The notes: generated by a model not told the origin, from the sequence alone. A DNA stretch of 64,000 nucleotides from Cupriavidus pauculus (GCF_002858765.1 NZ_PJRP01000021.1:1-64000); one strand, 5' to 3'; shown: positions 6,969 to 14,327, counted from the stretch's first letter. Numbers and translations: made by a program.

Positions 6969-7283
6969 TCAGGCCGCCATTTCGAGCGGGAAGAGCGTTG
7001 GAGCGTCGTCGGGCTCGCCAATGAAGTGGCCATTGATGTCCGACATTGCATAGATGCCGTCGGAGCGCATCCACTGGATGCGGGTTTCACCATTCGGTCC
7101 GGCGCCTCGGAACAGGCGAATCGGCGAAGCGAGGATCACTGCGCGGTCGCCGTCATAGCTGGAGTCGGCCACGGTGAGCGGAACGGCCAGCTTGATGTAG
7201 GCAAGTTCAAGCTCGTCCATCTTGGCCACGTCGCCGCGTCTTGCTGCCTTGGCTGCCTGCCGCTTGAGTTCGTCGATAGTCAT
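6969..7283 (-). CDS. Phage hypothetical protein
   Basis: 104 residues: a helical start (MTIDELKRQAAKAARRGDVAKMDELELAYIKLA), then a beta-rich part (AVILASPIRLFRGAG, RIQWMRSDGIYAMSDINGHFIGEP). It is 13 bp downstream of the sliding clamp gene. The 121 bp between it and DGR target 2 hold no convincing gene and could contain a DGR promoter. Confidence 0.6.
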   Translation of the reverse strand: MTIDELKRQAAKAARRGDVAKMDELELAYIKLAVPLTVADSSYDGDRAVILASPIRLFRGAGPNGETRIQWMRSDGIYAMSDINGHFIGEPDDAPTLFPLEMAA

Positions 7284-7296
7284 GTCAGGGTCCTCG

Positions 7297-8436
7297 TTAC
7301 ACGCGAAGGGAGGTGAGAATGCCGCGCCAGCTGCCGTCCTGCAGGAGGTAGACGGAGAAGTCCTGCTTCTCCTTGCTGGCCCACGAAAGGGCGACGTCGT
7401 CGGTTTTCACCTGGCCGAGTAGGCGGAGGAGATTCGGGCCGTCGAATGAGTTCTCTAGGTGCGCTTCGTCGCTACGCGCCTTGACCGGAATTTCGGCGTC
7501 GACGGCCTGCATGCCGTCGGTGATCGTGATTGCGCAGTCAGCGCCGTCTTGCTCGAAGCGGATCACGCCCTTCTGATCGAAGACGCGATGCAGAGGGCAG
7601 ATCTGCAGCAGCTCGTCGCGCGAGAACGTGACGAACTGGTCGGCCTTGGGAATCATCCGGCGCCAATCGAAGTACTTGGCGCCCTGGTGTCCGCACTCGA
7701 TGCGGATCCCGTCACGGCTCCCGACAATGTGCTTCTCGTAGATCTCAAACCGGGTCGCGCCAACCTTCGAGAGCAGATCCGCGCCATCGGCCGCTAGGCA
7801 AACGCCGAACGGCGAGATGGTCTGGCCGAACTCTGCCGGCGCAACCAGCAATGAATTCGCGGCCAGCATGTAGCTGTCGCAGCCGACCATATGCACCGCC
7901 GCACCGTCGCACTCGATCCATAGGTTTCGCAGGATGGGCTTGTCATGGCGGAACATCCCGGCCACGGCGAACGACACCGTTGGGATCATGTCCGTAAGGC
8001 CCGGTGCATCCAGCACAGCAACGGGATCACCTTCAATCCTCGCCTCGGGGAAATCGCGCCCAGGCAGGGACGGAATGGTCAAGCGGCACGAGCCAGCGCG
8101 CGCAATCACCTTCGCGTCCTTCGCCGTGAAACTCACATCCTCGGCGGTCATCCCAACCAGCGCGGAAAGCTTGTCGGCGGGCAGGCAAATGTCGATGCAG
8201 TCCCCGAAGATCTCAGCAGGAACCGTCGCGCGGACGGTCATGTGGGTGTTCGAGCCCGTGAATGTCACGGCCTGAACTTCCTCCGTGGCCTGCAGCCTGA
8301 TATGGGTCAGGATATTCAGCGGCGATTTGGACGGTGCCGCCTGGCTGGCGGCCTTGAAGGCCTCGCTCAGGTGCTTTCTCGTAATGGTGAGCATCAGCGA
8401 CTCGGTATTCGTTGGTTTGGTCTTGGTCTTAGCCAT
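7297..8436 (-). CDS. Phage-encoded DNA polymerase III beta-like sliding clamp
   Basis: 379 residues, the length of a bacterial beta clamp plus a short N-terminal extension. MLTITRKHLSEAFKAASQA opens clamp domain 1; LRNLWIECDGAAVHMVGCDSYMLA and VDAEIPVKA match conserved clamp segments. The clamp tethers polymerase to DNA; here it may help recruit the host replisome to phage DNA. The extension before the conserved Met is Thr/Lys-rich, so the native start could be about 15 codons further in. Confidence 0.8.
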   Translation of the reverse strand: MAKTKTKPTNTESLMLTITRKHLSEAFKAASQAAPSKSPLNILTHIRLQATEEVQAVTFTGSNTHMTVRATVPAEIFGDCIDICLPADKLSALVGMTAEDVSFTAKDAKVIARAGSCRLTIPSLPGRDFPEARIEGDPVAVLDAPGLTDMIPTVSFAVAGMFRHDKPILRNLWIECDGAAVHMVGCDSYMLAANSLLVAPAEFGQTISPFGVCLAADGADLLSKVGATRFEIYEKHIVGSRDGIRIECGHQGAKYFDWRRMIPKADQFVTFSRDELLQICPLHRVFDQKGVIRFEQDGADCAITITDGMQAVDAEIPVKARSDEAHLENSFDGPNLLRLLGQVKTDDVALSWASKEKQDFSVYLLQDGSWRGILTSLRV

Positions 8437-8444
8437 GGCAGATC

Positions 8445-8558
8445 TCAGTGGAGGCGGACGTATTCGAGGTCGCCGTTCGGCAGCAGTCGGCCGCTCAGCT
8501 TCCAGCCCTTGGCGCGCATCTCGCGCACGTGGTCGTGCATGAAAACCTCGGTGTTCAT
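8445..8558 (-). CDS. Small phage protein
   Basis: 37 residues (MNTEVFMHDHVREMRAKGWK, then GRLLPNGDLEYVRLH). The start overlaps the stop of the small membrane protein upstream (ATGA) and it ends 8 bp before the clamp gene, the spacing of a real cistron. Function unknown. Confidence 0.55.
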   Translation of the reverse strand: MNTEVFMHDHVREMRAKGWKLSGRLLPNGDLEYVRLH

Positions 8559-8680
8559 GACTGCCTCCAGATAGGGGTGGCGGTGGGCGCTTCCGGGTTG
8601 AAAGCGGCGTAGAGGCCGGAGAGGGCGATTACGCCGATGGCGGTACCGACCCAGAAGGCGATCGCGCGGAGGAGCTTCAT
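8555..8680 (-). CDS. Small single-pass membrane protein
   Basis: 41 residues with one hydrophobic helix (LLRAIAFWVGTAIGVIALSG). Its start overlaps the preceding gene's stop by 4 bp and its stop overlaps the next start, a double ATGA coupling that argues strongly that it is translated. Function unknown. Confidence 0.55.
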   Translation of the reverse strand: MKLLRAIAFWVGTAIGVIALSGLYAAFNPEAPTATPIWRQS

Positions 8681-8913
8681 GCGGCGGGTCCGGTTGCACG
8701 CGACGCCATCACAGCCAGCTTTTGTTGATGCAGCCAGAAATCGCGCTCGCCGCGCAGCATCTGGCCGACCGGCGTGTCGGCGCCGAAGCCCTTGATCGTG
8801 GCGCGCAGGTTGTCCAGCCGATCCGCCACTGAGATGTCGGCGGTGCCGTTCCCGTTGAGGATCGAGCGGCCTTCCTTAATGCCCATCAGGTACTCGGCGG
8901 TTACGGTGGTCAT
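8677..8913 (-). CDS. Phage hypothetical protein
   Basis: 78 residues from the ATG at 8913, which overlaps the upstream stop codon. Mostly helical (ISVADRLDNLRATIKGFGAD, then GQMLRGERDFWLHQQKLAVM). No known family. Confidence 0.6.
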   Translation of the reverse strand: MTTVTAEYLMGIKEGRSILNGNGTADISVADRLDNLRATIKGFGADTPVGQMLRGERDFWLHQQKLAVMASRATGPAA

Positions 8914-9554
8914 GCGTAGGCCCTCCCGTACTCGCGCTGTCGCTGCTGGTGCTCCTTCAGCGCGGCCTTGTAGCTGGCTTTGGCTTCCTTCTTCGTCTTG
9001 CGCCATTCACCCTCTACGTCGCGGCGATCTCGCCAGCCGTCGCCGACAGTGCGGTACATGCGGTATTGGTAGCCAAAGCGATCGCCGCCGGTCCATTGCT
9101 TCGGGAAGCAGTCGTAGCGTGTACGGGTCTCGAACTTCGGCACGCGGCTACCAATCAGGAACTCGGCGAAGCTGTCACCAGCGCAGCCATCAGCGTTCAG
9201 GTATTCCTCGTAGCGTGATGGCTTTCGCGGCTCGGGCAGCGACGTGAAGGCCAACAGGCGCCCAGCTTCCGTTGTGTAGAAGACGACGTCGTCTTCGGGC
9301 AAGAACGTGGGGCGGTGGCCGCGAATCATCAGGCCAGCCGATTCCAGTTTCTCCAGATCCGCCATGTCATGGTGACCGCGGCCAGCCACGAAGTGGTTGC
9401 GCCTCGATTCGCGCTGCCATTCGCTGATGCCGAGCGTGTGCTGCAACAGGCCGATCTGATATGCGGTGGGGGCGGGACGCGCCATGCAGGCGCCCGAGCA
9501 CTCGCCGGCCGGGTAGTCGCAGCCGCCGGAGGCATGTTTGCAGATGGCGCTCAT
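8910..9554 (-). CDS. Phage hypothetical protein with Cys-rich N-terminus
   Basis: 214 residues from MSAICKHASGG. Six Cys/His residues in the first 30 positions (CKHASGGCDYPAGECSGAC) suggest a zinc site. A winged-helix-like middle (ADLEKLESAGLMIRGHR, EAGRLLAF) and a basic coiled C-terminus (EWRKTKKEAKASYKAALKEHQQRQREYG) follow. ATGA overlap with the upstream gene fixes the start. Confidence 0.65.
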   Translation of the reverse strand: MSAICKHASGGCDYPAGECSGACMARPAPTAYQIGLLQHTLGISEWQRESRRNHFVAGRGHHDMADLEKLESAGLMIRGHRPTFLPEDDVVFYTTEAGRLLAFTSLPEPRKPSRYEEYLNADGCAGDSFAEFLIGSRVPKFETRTRYDCFPKQWTGGDRFGYQYRMYRTVGDGWRDRRDVEGEWRKTKKEAKASYKAALKEHQQRQREYGRAYA

Positions 9555-9787
9555 GCTGCGCACCCCTTGCACTTGGAAATGACGGCGGCGCGCTCGGCGG
9601 TGCGGGCGGGGATCTGGCCCTTGATCTCGGAGCGCGCATTGCGCTCGGCCCAGACCTGGCGCTGCAGCGTGGACATCAGTCCGGCGGCATTGCTGATGAT
9701 GGTGTGGGCCATCTGCAGCTCGAGCAGCAGCTCGGCGTAGGCGTTGGCCAGATCGGCCTGGTGGTGGGCGGCTTGGGCGGGCGTCAT
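9551..9787 (-). CDS. Phage hypothetical protein
   Basis: 78 residues, helical (ANAYAELLLELQMAHTIISN), ending with a CKGC pair. It overlaps both neighbours by 4 bp. Function unknown. Confidence 0.55.
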   Translation of the reverse strand: MTPAQAAHHQADLANAYAELLLELQMAHTIISNAAGLMSTLQRQVWAERNARSEIKGQIPARTAERAAVISKCKGCAA

Positions 9788-10206
9788 GCTGCCTCCTTGA
9801 CCGCTGCATAGGCTTCAGCGCGCGCCAGATCTTTCGGCGCCATGTACATGCGCAGACGGAGGCGGCCCTTCTTGAAGTGAAGCGTCGCGGTGTGAGTGGT
9901 GTCGTCGCGCTCGCTGAGCACGAAGCCAGCCTTCAGCAGTGCCCTATACAGGCGCACGCCACCATCAAAGATGGAAGCCATGACGTGGAGCGTCAGCTTC
10001 TCGCGGAAGGCATGACTGAGTGAGTCGGCGTGGATGTCGTAGCCGGCGGCCTTGATTGCGGCGTGCTCAGCCTCGAGGAGGAGTAGCGCCGGGCTCATGG
10101 CCTTCAGTTCAGCCTGGCGGGCGCGCAGCTTGTATTCCGCGTGGGCGGCGCCCTGCTGTGCGAGCGGCATCGCCAAGATCTGTTCGTAGGTGGGGTGCTT
10201 GGCCAT
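9784..10206 (-). CDS. Phage hypothetical protein
   Basis: 140 residues from MAKHPTYEQILAMPLAQQ: helical first half, then a basic beta region (TATLHFKKGRLRLRMYM). The ATG at 10206 is preferred over the upstream frame start, which would overlap the small gene before it. Function unknown. Confidence 0.6.
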   Translation of the reverse strand: MAKHPTYEQILAMPLAQQGAAHAEYKLRARQAELKAMSPALLLLEAEHAAIKAAGYDIHADSLSHAFREKLTLHVMASIFDGGVRLYRALLKAGFVLSERDDTTHTATLHFKKGRLRLRMYMAPKDLARAEAYAAVKEAA

Positions 10207-10210
10207 GGCT

Positions 10211-10312
10211 TCAGCCCTCACCGCCAACGCGAAGGGATTGAACGCCGACGACCGACACAATGATCGTCACCAGCGTCCAGACCATGATTCCGATAGGTAC
10301 GAGCAGTTCCAT
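10211..10312 (-). CDS. Candidate small membrane peptide, first gene of left operon
   Basis: 33 residues, almost entirely hydrophobic (LLVPIGIMVWTLVTIIVSVVGV), with a purine-rich ribosome-binding site (GGGAGA) upstream. It is the first open frame after the leftward promoter/operator region. Confidence 0.45.
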   Translation of the reverse strand: MELLVPIGIMVWTLVTIIVSVVGVQSLRVGGEG

Positions 10313-10358
10313 CCCTCTATCTCCCAGTGAGCGCCGTGGCGCGTCGATGGAGGGAAGT

Positions 10359-10409
10359 CTACAAACACATTTGTAGAAACGCAAGAAGTTGCTACAAAAT
10401 AAATTGTAG
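10359..10409 (-). promoter_or_regulatory. Left operator pair (OL-like) and leftward promoter
   Basis: Two 18-bp inverted repeats: CTACAAACACATTTGTAG at 10359-10376 (7-bp arms) and CTACAAAATAAATTGTAG at 10392-10409 (6-bp arms). The same architecture appears between the cI-like and cro-like genes. On the minus strand a TTGCGT -35 and TAGACT -10 with a 17-bp spacer flank the first operator, giving a plausible repressor-controlled leftward early promoter. Confidence 0.75.
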
Positions 10410-10411
10410 TG

Positions 10412-10636
10412 TTACAGAAGCCGCTCCTTCCGCGCGAGGCTGGAGGCCAGGTCGCTCGCGTGTTCTATTGCCAGAAGAGGGGAGGACGCGTATGCCCCAG
10501 ACAGATGCGCGGTGTAGGTTCCGTCCGCGCGCCGACGAATGACGATCATGTCCGCGTCACCCCCTGGAGGAACGGGTGGGCGCAGACCCGAGAGCCTACT
10601 TTTCCTGTAGGCCCCCAAGTTCACTACTTTTGCCAT
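10412..10636 (-). CDS. Phage hypothetical protein
   Basis: 74 residues (MAKVVNLGAYRKSRLSGLRP, then IVIRRRADGTYTAHLSGAYASSPLLAIEHASDLASSLARK). It ends 3 bp before the left operators, so it is expressed upstream of the main leftward operon, possibly from the prophage-state transcript. Family not recognised. Confidence 0.55.
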   Translation of the reverse strand: MAKVVNLGAYRKSRLSGLRPPVPPGGDADMIVIRRRADGTYTAHLSGAYASSPLLAIEHASDLASSLARKERLL

Positions 10637-10780
10637 TGCTGTGACCCCATTGCCACCGAATGCAATCGTCCGGCGGTCTCACGAGACACACACATAGCGG
10701 GTAGGTGAAGTGGAGATAACCCCGCAAAAGCGGGATGCAACAGCTTCTGCACGCCAGCAGGCAGAGGGGTTTGCAGTAGC

Positions 10781-10814
10781 TGTAAAGCAAAAGGCCGCCA
10801 TTTGAGGCGGCCTT
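10781..10814 (-). terminator. Rho-independent terminator after the cI-linked gene
   Basis: AAGGCCGCC and GGCGGCCTT pair around a 6-nt loop at 10791-10814; on the minus strand the stem is followed by TTTTGCTTTA. It would end the repressor transcript. The rest of 10637-10833 shows a short CCCGC/GCGGG hairpin near 10725 and no convincing gene. Confidence 0.7.
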
Positions 10815-10833
10815 GCGTTGGGAATGGCGCCGG

Positions 10834-11265
10834 TTAGGGCCCCGGCGCAATAAAGCGGATATAGCGAATGGGAACGTAGCCCAGAACTTTTGATCCGCCT
10901 GGGGCGAGGACTTTAGTCACCCACTCAACGCTGTTGATGCTGCGCATATAGACGGGGGTCGCTGGGGCGGTCAGGAAGCGTTTGCCGGGCTCCAGGGTGT
11001 CGCATGCGTGCTCTGCCTTCCGCTCGCGGAGCCATTCGCCATGAGCAACTTGATCACCAATGGAGATCCCATGAGAGATGAAGTTGGCGACCGCGGATTC
11101 CACGCCAGATCGGCAAATCATTACGGAGAAATCGGACGTCTGGAAGTAGAGCGTGGCATCCGAGCGGGCCTGGGGCGGCTCCTGGGCTCGTGCAGGGCCT
11201 TGAGAAAGTACGATACCAACCGCGAGGGCGAGCGATGCGCGAAGCATGGTTCGGATCTTTGGCAT
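10834..11265 (-). CDS. Secreted protein co-transcribed with the repressor
   Basis: 143 residues with a clear signal peptide (MLRASLALAVGIVLSQGPARA, cleavage likely after ARA). The mature part has two cysteines (MICRSG and HACDTL) that may form a disulphide. It starts 2 bp after the cI-like stop codon and precedes a terminator, so it should be made in the lysogen, where conversion or exclusion genes often lie. Family not recognised. Confidence 0.65.
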   Translation of the reverse strand: MPKIRTMLRASLALAVGIVLSQGPARAQEPPQARSDATLYFQTSDFSVMICRSGVESAVANFISHGISIGDQVAHGEWLRERKAEHACDTLEPGKRFLTAPATPVYMRSINSVEWVTKVLAPGGSKVLGYVPIRYIRFIAPGP

Positions 11266-11267
11266 GG

Positions 11268-11786
11268 TTATCGGTGGGCCCTTTGTTTTGGCGACTCAGC
11301 CACCGGGTCGGGTTGTCCGCCCTCAATGACAACGCCGCGGAGGGATTCTGAAGGCTGGCCGCCTGCATCTGAAGAATCCAGTTCCTGGAGGAAGGCCAGC
11401 GCCTTGGTGAGATTCGGTCCATTCAGCTTGGACAAGATCGCCTCAGCGTGCCGCCGCTGCATTTCCTGCAGCTCAGCCCCCCGTTCAACTTGCTTCACCT
11501 GAACAAACACTGTCTCGCCATCCGAGCTGGTAAGGACGGCATCAACCCCTGCCACAGGCGGGGTTCCGGTCTCATAGGACAGCCACTGCGGATCGATCTG
11601 CAGGACCTCTGCGATTCGCGGGGTGTACTTGCTCGATTTCGCGTTCTTGTTGGGGTCAAGAAGGTGCTGGATGTTCTGCGGCTTGCAGCCCATACCCACC
11701 CGCCGGGCCAGCTGGCTCTGGTCAGTGTGGGGGCTCATGCCCCGCACGGACATGGCCAATGCGAGGCGTTCTGCATATGTAGACAT
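11268..11786 (-). CDS. cI-like XRE-family repressor
   Basis: 172 residues. An N-terminal helix-turn-helix domain (YAERLALAMSVRGM, then QSQLARRVGMGCKPQNIQHLLDP, then RIAEVLQIDPQWLSYETG) is followed by a helical, probably oligomerising tail. No LexA/S24 protease motif is evident, so induction may not use RecA autocleavage. Divergent from the cro-like gene over a CTACAAA operator. The ATG at 11786 aligns with the paralogue at 12455; an ATG at 11795 is also possible. Confidence 0.85.
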   Translation of the reverse strand: MSTYAERLALAMSVRGMSPHTDQSQLARRVGMGCKPQNIQHLLDPNKNAKSSKYTPRIAEVLQIDPQWLSYETGTPPVAGVDAVLTSSDGETVFVQVKQVERGAELQEMQRRHAEAILSKLNGPNLTKALAFLQELDSSDAGGQPSESLRGVVIEGGQPDPVAESPKQRAHR

Positions 11787-11809
11787 ACAAAGCATTTTGT
11801 TGTGTCGTC

Positions 11810-11849
11810 TTGCAAATTGGCTTGTAGCGTGCTACAAATGTATTTGTAG
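11810..11849 (+). promoter_or_regulatory. Right operator (OR-like) and rightward promoter
   Basis: CTACAAATGTATTTGTAG at 11832-11849 is a perfect 7-bp inverted repeat with a 4-bp centre, matching the left operators. A second overlapping inverted pair (TTGTAG/CTACAA) lies at 11822-11837. TTGCAA at 11810 and TACAAA at 11833 with a 17-bp spacer form a candidate promoter whose -10 lies inside the operator. Confidence 0.75.
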
Positions 11850-11867
11850 ACACGACAGGGCAATCGA

Positions 11868-12104
11868 ATGCAAGACAGTCCGTGGCAAAAGGCCGTTCGC
11901 CTAGCGCACTCCCAAGAAAAACTTGGCGCGCTCCTCGGCGTAACCCAACAGACGGTCTCGTATTACCTAGAAAAGGGCGGCCCGATCCCGACGAAGTACT
12001 GGCGCGCCCTGGAAACCAATCTCGGCCTCCCTCGTCGCGAGCAGCGTCCTGACGATTGGCACGAGCATTGGCCGGAGCTTGAGGGCGCTGTTGCCGGGCA
12101 GTGA
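11868..12104 (+). CDS. Cro-like / YdaS-type HTH regulator
   Basis: 78 residues with a compact helix-turn-helix (QEKLGALLGVTQQTVSYYLEKGGPIPTKYWRALETNLGL). First rightward gene from the operator region, divergent from the cI-like gene, the expected place for a Cro-type lytic switch protein. Confidence 0.8.
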   Translation: MQDSPWQKAVRLAHSQEKLGALLGVTQQTVSYYLEKGGPIPTKYWRALETNLGLPRREQRPDDWHEHWPELEGAVAGQ

Positions 12105-12110
12105 CCTTCG

Positions 12111-12455
12111 TCAGTTGCCGGTCTGGCCGTCTTCCAGTGCTTGTGCGATGCGTTCCAGTCGCGCAAGTAGCTCGCGCGTTGCGCGAATGCAGTCCTGTAG
12201 TTGAAGGCGTTGGTCGACTGGCTGGCGTCGGCCCCGTTGGGGTTTGCCTTTTCCAGTCGCGAGCCATTGGGCAGATACGCCAAGGGCGCGCGCAATGGCC
12301 TCTGTGTGGCGGCTCCCCGTCGCGTTGCGGTTCGGGTCAGCCAGGTACTGGACGGATTGGTACTGAACGCCGATGAGCAAAGCCAGTGCGCGACGAGAGG
12401 TCGGCGGCTCTGTCTGTTGCATGGCCCATCGGAGGCGTTCGGCGTACGTGTACAT
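12111..12455 (-). CDS. Second XRE-family repressor, cI paralogue
   Basis: 114 residues from MYTYAERLRWAM. The HTH domain (SRRALALLIGVQYQSVQYLADPNRNA, then IARALGVSAQWLATGKG) closely resembles that of the cI-like protein at 11268-11786. It is convergent with the cro-like gene (6 bp apart) and divergent from the rightward early operon, so it could regulate that operon or counter-transcribe cro. Confidence 0.8.
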   Translation of the reverse strand: MYTYAERLRWAMQQTEPPTSRRALALLIGVQYQSVQYLADPNRNATGSRHTEAIARALGVSAQWLATGKGKPQRGRRQPVDQRLQLQDCIRATRELLARLERIAQALEDGQTGN

Positions 12456-12501
12456 GCGGTTGAGTGTGTCATTGCCTCTATGCAGATGTGTCTGTGTTTT
12501 G

Positions 12502-12521
12502 CCGGTAGAAGCTTCTGCCGG
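12502..12521. promoter_or_regulatory. 20-bp palindrome, candidate operator of the second repressor
   Basis: CCGGTAGAAGCTTCTGCCGG is symmetrical except for one T/G pair. It lies in the 133-bp gap between the divergent second repressor and the first gene of the rightward early operon, an expected operator position. Its sequence differs from the CTACAAA operators. Confidence 0.5.
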
Positions 12522-12588
12522 TTTGGGCGACAAGAGCCCGTTTCGTAAATCCGCGGCCCTGCCGCTGCAATACCCAGAAGGAAAGACC

Positions 12589-12813
12589 ATGTCCCGGCGA
12601 TCCGAGTACCGCAACGAAGTTAAGACGCGCCTCAGCGACGACGACTACGCCGCGCTCCAGGCATTCAAGGCGATGAGTGGGTTTGACTCCGACTCCGCCG
12701 CCCTGCAGCGCGCTGTACGACTCGCCTTGCGTGGTGCTGTCGGAACTTTGCCTGTGTCGCTCGTTGGCGTCAGTGCCGATATGGCCCAACTTGGGACGCA
12801 GGTGCAGGCATGA
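12589..12813 (+). CDS. Small DNA-binding-like protein
   Basis: 74 residues from the ATG at 12589 (ribosome-binding site AGAAGGAAAG). The sequence EVKTRLSDDDYAALQAFKAMSGF followed by a second helix resembles a ribbon-helix-helix domain. First gene of the rightward early operon. Confidence 0.6.
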   Translation: MSRRSEYRNEVKTRLSDDDYAALQAFKAMSGFDSDSAALQRAVRLALRGAVGTLPVSLVGVSADMAQLGTQVQA

Positions 12814-13055
12814 GCGGCGAGCGCAATACCCCTGATTTGGAACAGAAGATCCTCAGCGTTGCGCTTTCTACGGAAGAAGCGGCCGACATGGTTCTGCGTG
12901 CGGGCAAAGAGGGCACGCCCGTGGCGGATTACCTCGGAATTCAAGTCCGGCGCGGGGCTTACGGCCACGTTTACGCCGCCCAGATGTCCGCAAAGATGCG
13001 GCCCAACTTGGGACAGGCAGGGACAAGCAGGGACGCATCGGAGGGCAATTCGTGA
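12810..13055 (+). CDS. Phage hypothetical protein
   Basis: 81 residues; ATGA overlap with the previous gene. An acidic-helical core (VALSTEEAADMVLRAGKEGTP) precedes a Gln/Arg-rich tail. Function unknown. Confidence 0.55.
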   Translation: MSGERNTPDLEQKILSVALSTEEAADMVLRAGKEGTPVADYLGIQVRRGAYGHVYAAQMSAKMRPNLGQAGTSRDASEGNS

Positions 13056-13222
13056 TCCACGAACTGATGACGCGCGCTGACGTGCGCGACCAGGGCGCCG
13101 AGGCCTTCCGCAAAGGGAAGGAGGAATCGGACAACCCGCATTTCCCCCAGACCGACTCTCACCTTGAGTGGACGTCCGGCTTCATGACCGAGAAACACAA
13201 GGGCGCCGTGCGCCAGGCGTAG
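13052..13222 (+). CDS. Short RMF/CrpP-like protein
   Basis: 56 residues from a GTG at 13052 that overlaps the previous stop (GTGA). The pattern DQGAEAFRKGKEESDNPHF followed by EWTSGF resembles the GxxA...G...NPY...W..G[WF] signature of ribosome modulation factor and CrpP-like proteins. The assignment rests on this short motif. Confidence 0.5.
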   Translation: MIHELMTRADVRDQGAEAFRKGKEESDNPHFPQTDSHLEWTSGFMTEKHKGAVRQA

Positions 13223-13232
13223 GGGAGAGGGC

Positions 13233-13529
13233 ATGCACACGCAAGTCGCGGACAGCAGCATCCGGACCTACCGGGACATCAAGAAGGACGGCACGGTCGG
13301 CAAGAGACAGCGCCAGATCATGCTGGTGATCGAGCCGCACCCGGCAGACTACTCGCTGCAGGAGCTGTGCGAATTGACCGGTCTGCCCGTCAACATCGTT
13401 AGCGGTCGCGTCAACGAGTTGCGGGAGGAGCTCGGCGAGCTGGAGCGCGCGCCGTCCCGTGCCTGCCGGATCACCGGCCGCACCATCAAGCCGGTCCGCC
13501 GCCCGCATCCGCAGGGGGCGCTGTTCTGA
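13233..13529 (+). CDS. Winged-helix-like phage protein
   Basis: 98 residues. The segment QIMLVIEPHPADYSLQELCE, then TGLPVNIVSGRVNELREELGELE, is a winged helix-turn-helix of the type seen in phage early regulators. Ribosome-binding site GGGGAGAGG; stop overlaps the next start (TGATG). Confidence 0.6.
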   Translation: MHTQVADSSIRTYRDIKKDGTVGKRQRQIMLVIEPHPADYSLQELCELTGLPVNIVSGRVNELREELGELERAPSRACRITGRTIKPVRRPHPQGALF

Positions 13530-13888
13530 TGCAGGTCGTCATCGTTGCGAATGGCAAGGCCATCCGCGTCAATCCGCTGCTGCACCCGGACCTCCTGTGT
13601 CACGGCCAGCAGTGCTATCTCCGCTTCCCCGGCATTTGCCGCAACGACCCCGACACCGTCGTGCCGGCCCACTCCAACCAGCTGAAGCACGGCAAGGGGA
13701 GGGGCATCAAGGCTGACGACCGGATGACGGTACCGGCCTGCTTCTGGTGCCACTACGAGCTCGACCAGGGCAATCGCTTCACGAAAGGCCAGAAGATCGC
13801 CCGCTGGGACGTCGGCTATAACCGCTGGGGCCCGTACCGTGAACGGCTGTACGGCGTGCCGGCGGCGCGCATCGAGGAGGCTGCATGA
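13529..13888 (+). CDS. YbcO-like HNH nuclease (DUF1364)
   Basis: 119 residues. The Cys/His pattern CHGQQCYLRFPGIC, then VVPAHSN, GKGRGIKADD and PACFWCHYELDQG matches the DUF1364/YbcO nuclease family found in lambdoid early regions, probably involved in phage recombination or resolution. Confidence 0.8.
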   Translation: MQVVIVANGKAIRVNPLLHPDLLCHGQQCYLRFPGICRNDPDTVVPAHSNQLKHGKGRGIKADDRMTVPACFWCHYELDQGNRFTKGQKIARWDVGYNRWGPYRERLYGVPAARIEEAA

Positions 13889-14085
13889 GCATCCCATACC
13901 CGTATGCCTGCCTGAAATGCCGTGGCCCCGTCCAGGTCTTCGGCTCTCGTTGGTGCAAGGACTGTTACTACCCGGGCATCGACGAAACATACCAGCGCTA
14001 CCGCGACATGATCGAGGAAGGCTATACCCGCTACCAAGCCAAGGTTCAGTCTGGCTGGGGCGATCCCGACGAGGCGCGCGAATGA
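13885..14085 (+). CDS. Small zinc-ribbon-like protein
   Basis: 66 residues with CLKC and CKDC pairs 20 residues apart, consistent with one zinc ribbon. ATGA overlaps with both neighbours. Function unknown. Confidence 0.6.
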   Translation: MSIPYPYACLKCRGPVQVFGSRWCKDCYYPGIDETYQRYRDMIEEGYTRYQAKVQSGWGDPDEARE

Positions 14086-14327
14086 GCAAATCGAAGATCA
14101 CCAAACCGATGCGCCGCGCACTCGAAGTGCAGGCGGAAAAGGCCAGCAGCGGCGAATTTCGCAGCTTCCGCACGCCCACGCTCATTGCATGCATCAAGGC
14201 AGGGCTGATGCGCTGGGGCGCCAATGGTGGGCTGGAGATCACGGACGCCGGCTATACGGCGATCGGGCGATCCAACCAGCGCACCGAGTATCCGTGTGGC
14301 TACATGCAAGGGCGAGGGGCCGCATGA
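14082..14327 (+). CDS. Phage hypothetical protein
   Basis: 81 residues from the ATG at 14082. Basic N-terminus, then a winged-helix-like segment (TLIACIKAGLMRWGANGGLEITDAGYTAIG). It overlaps the replication gene start by 4 bp. Confidence 0.55.
   Translation: MSKSKITKPMRRALEVQAEKASSGEFRSFRTPTLIACIKAGLMRWGANGGLEITDAGYTAIGRSNQRTEYPCGYMQGRGAA

Noticed and set aside
6856..7074. Leftward 72-residue open frame before DGR target 2
   Set aside because: It largely overlaps the gene at 6969-7283 in another frame and has the Arg/Pro composition of a shadow frame.
10596..10850. Leftward 84-residue Cys-rich open frame
   Set aside because: It spans the terminator at 10781-10814 and overlaps the gene at 10412-10636; no good start signal.
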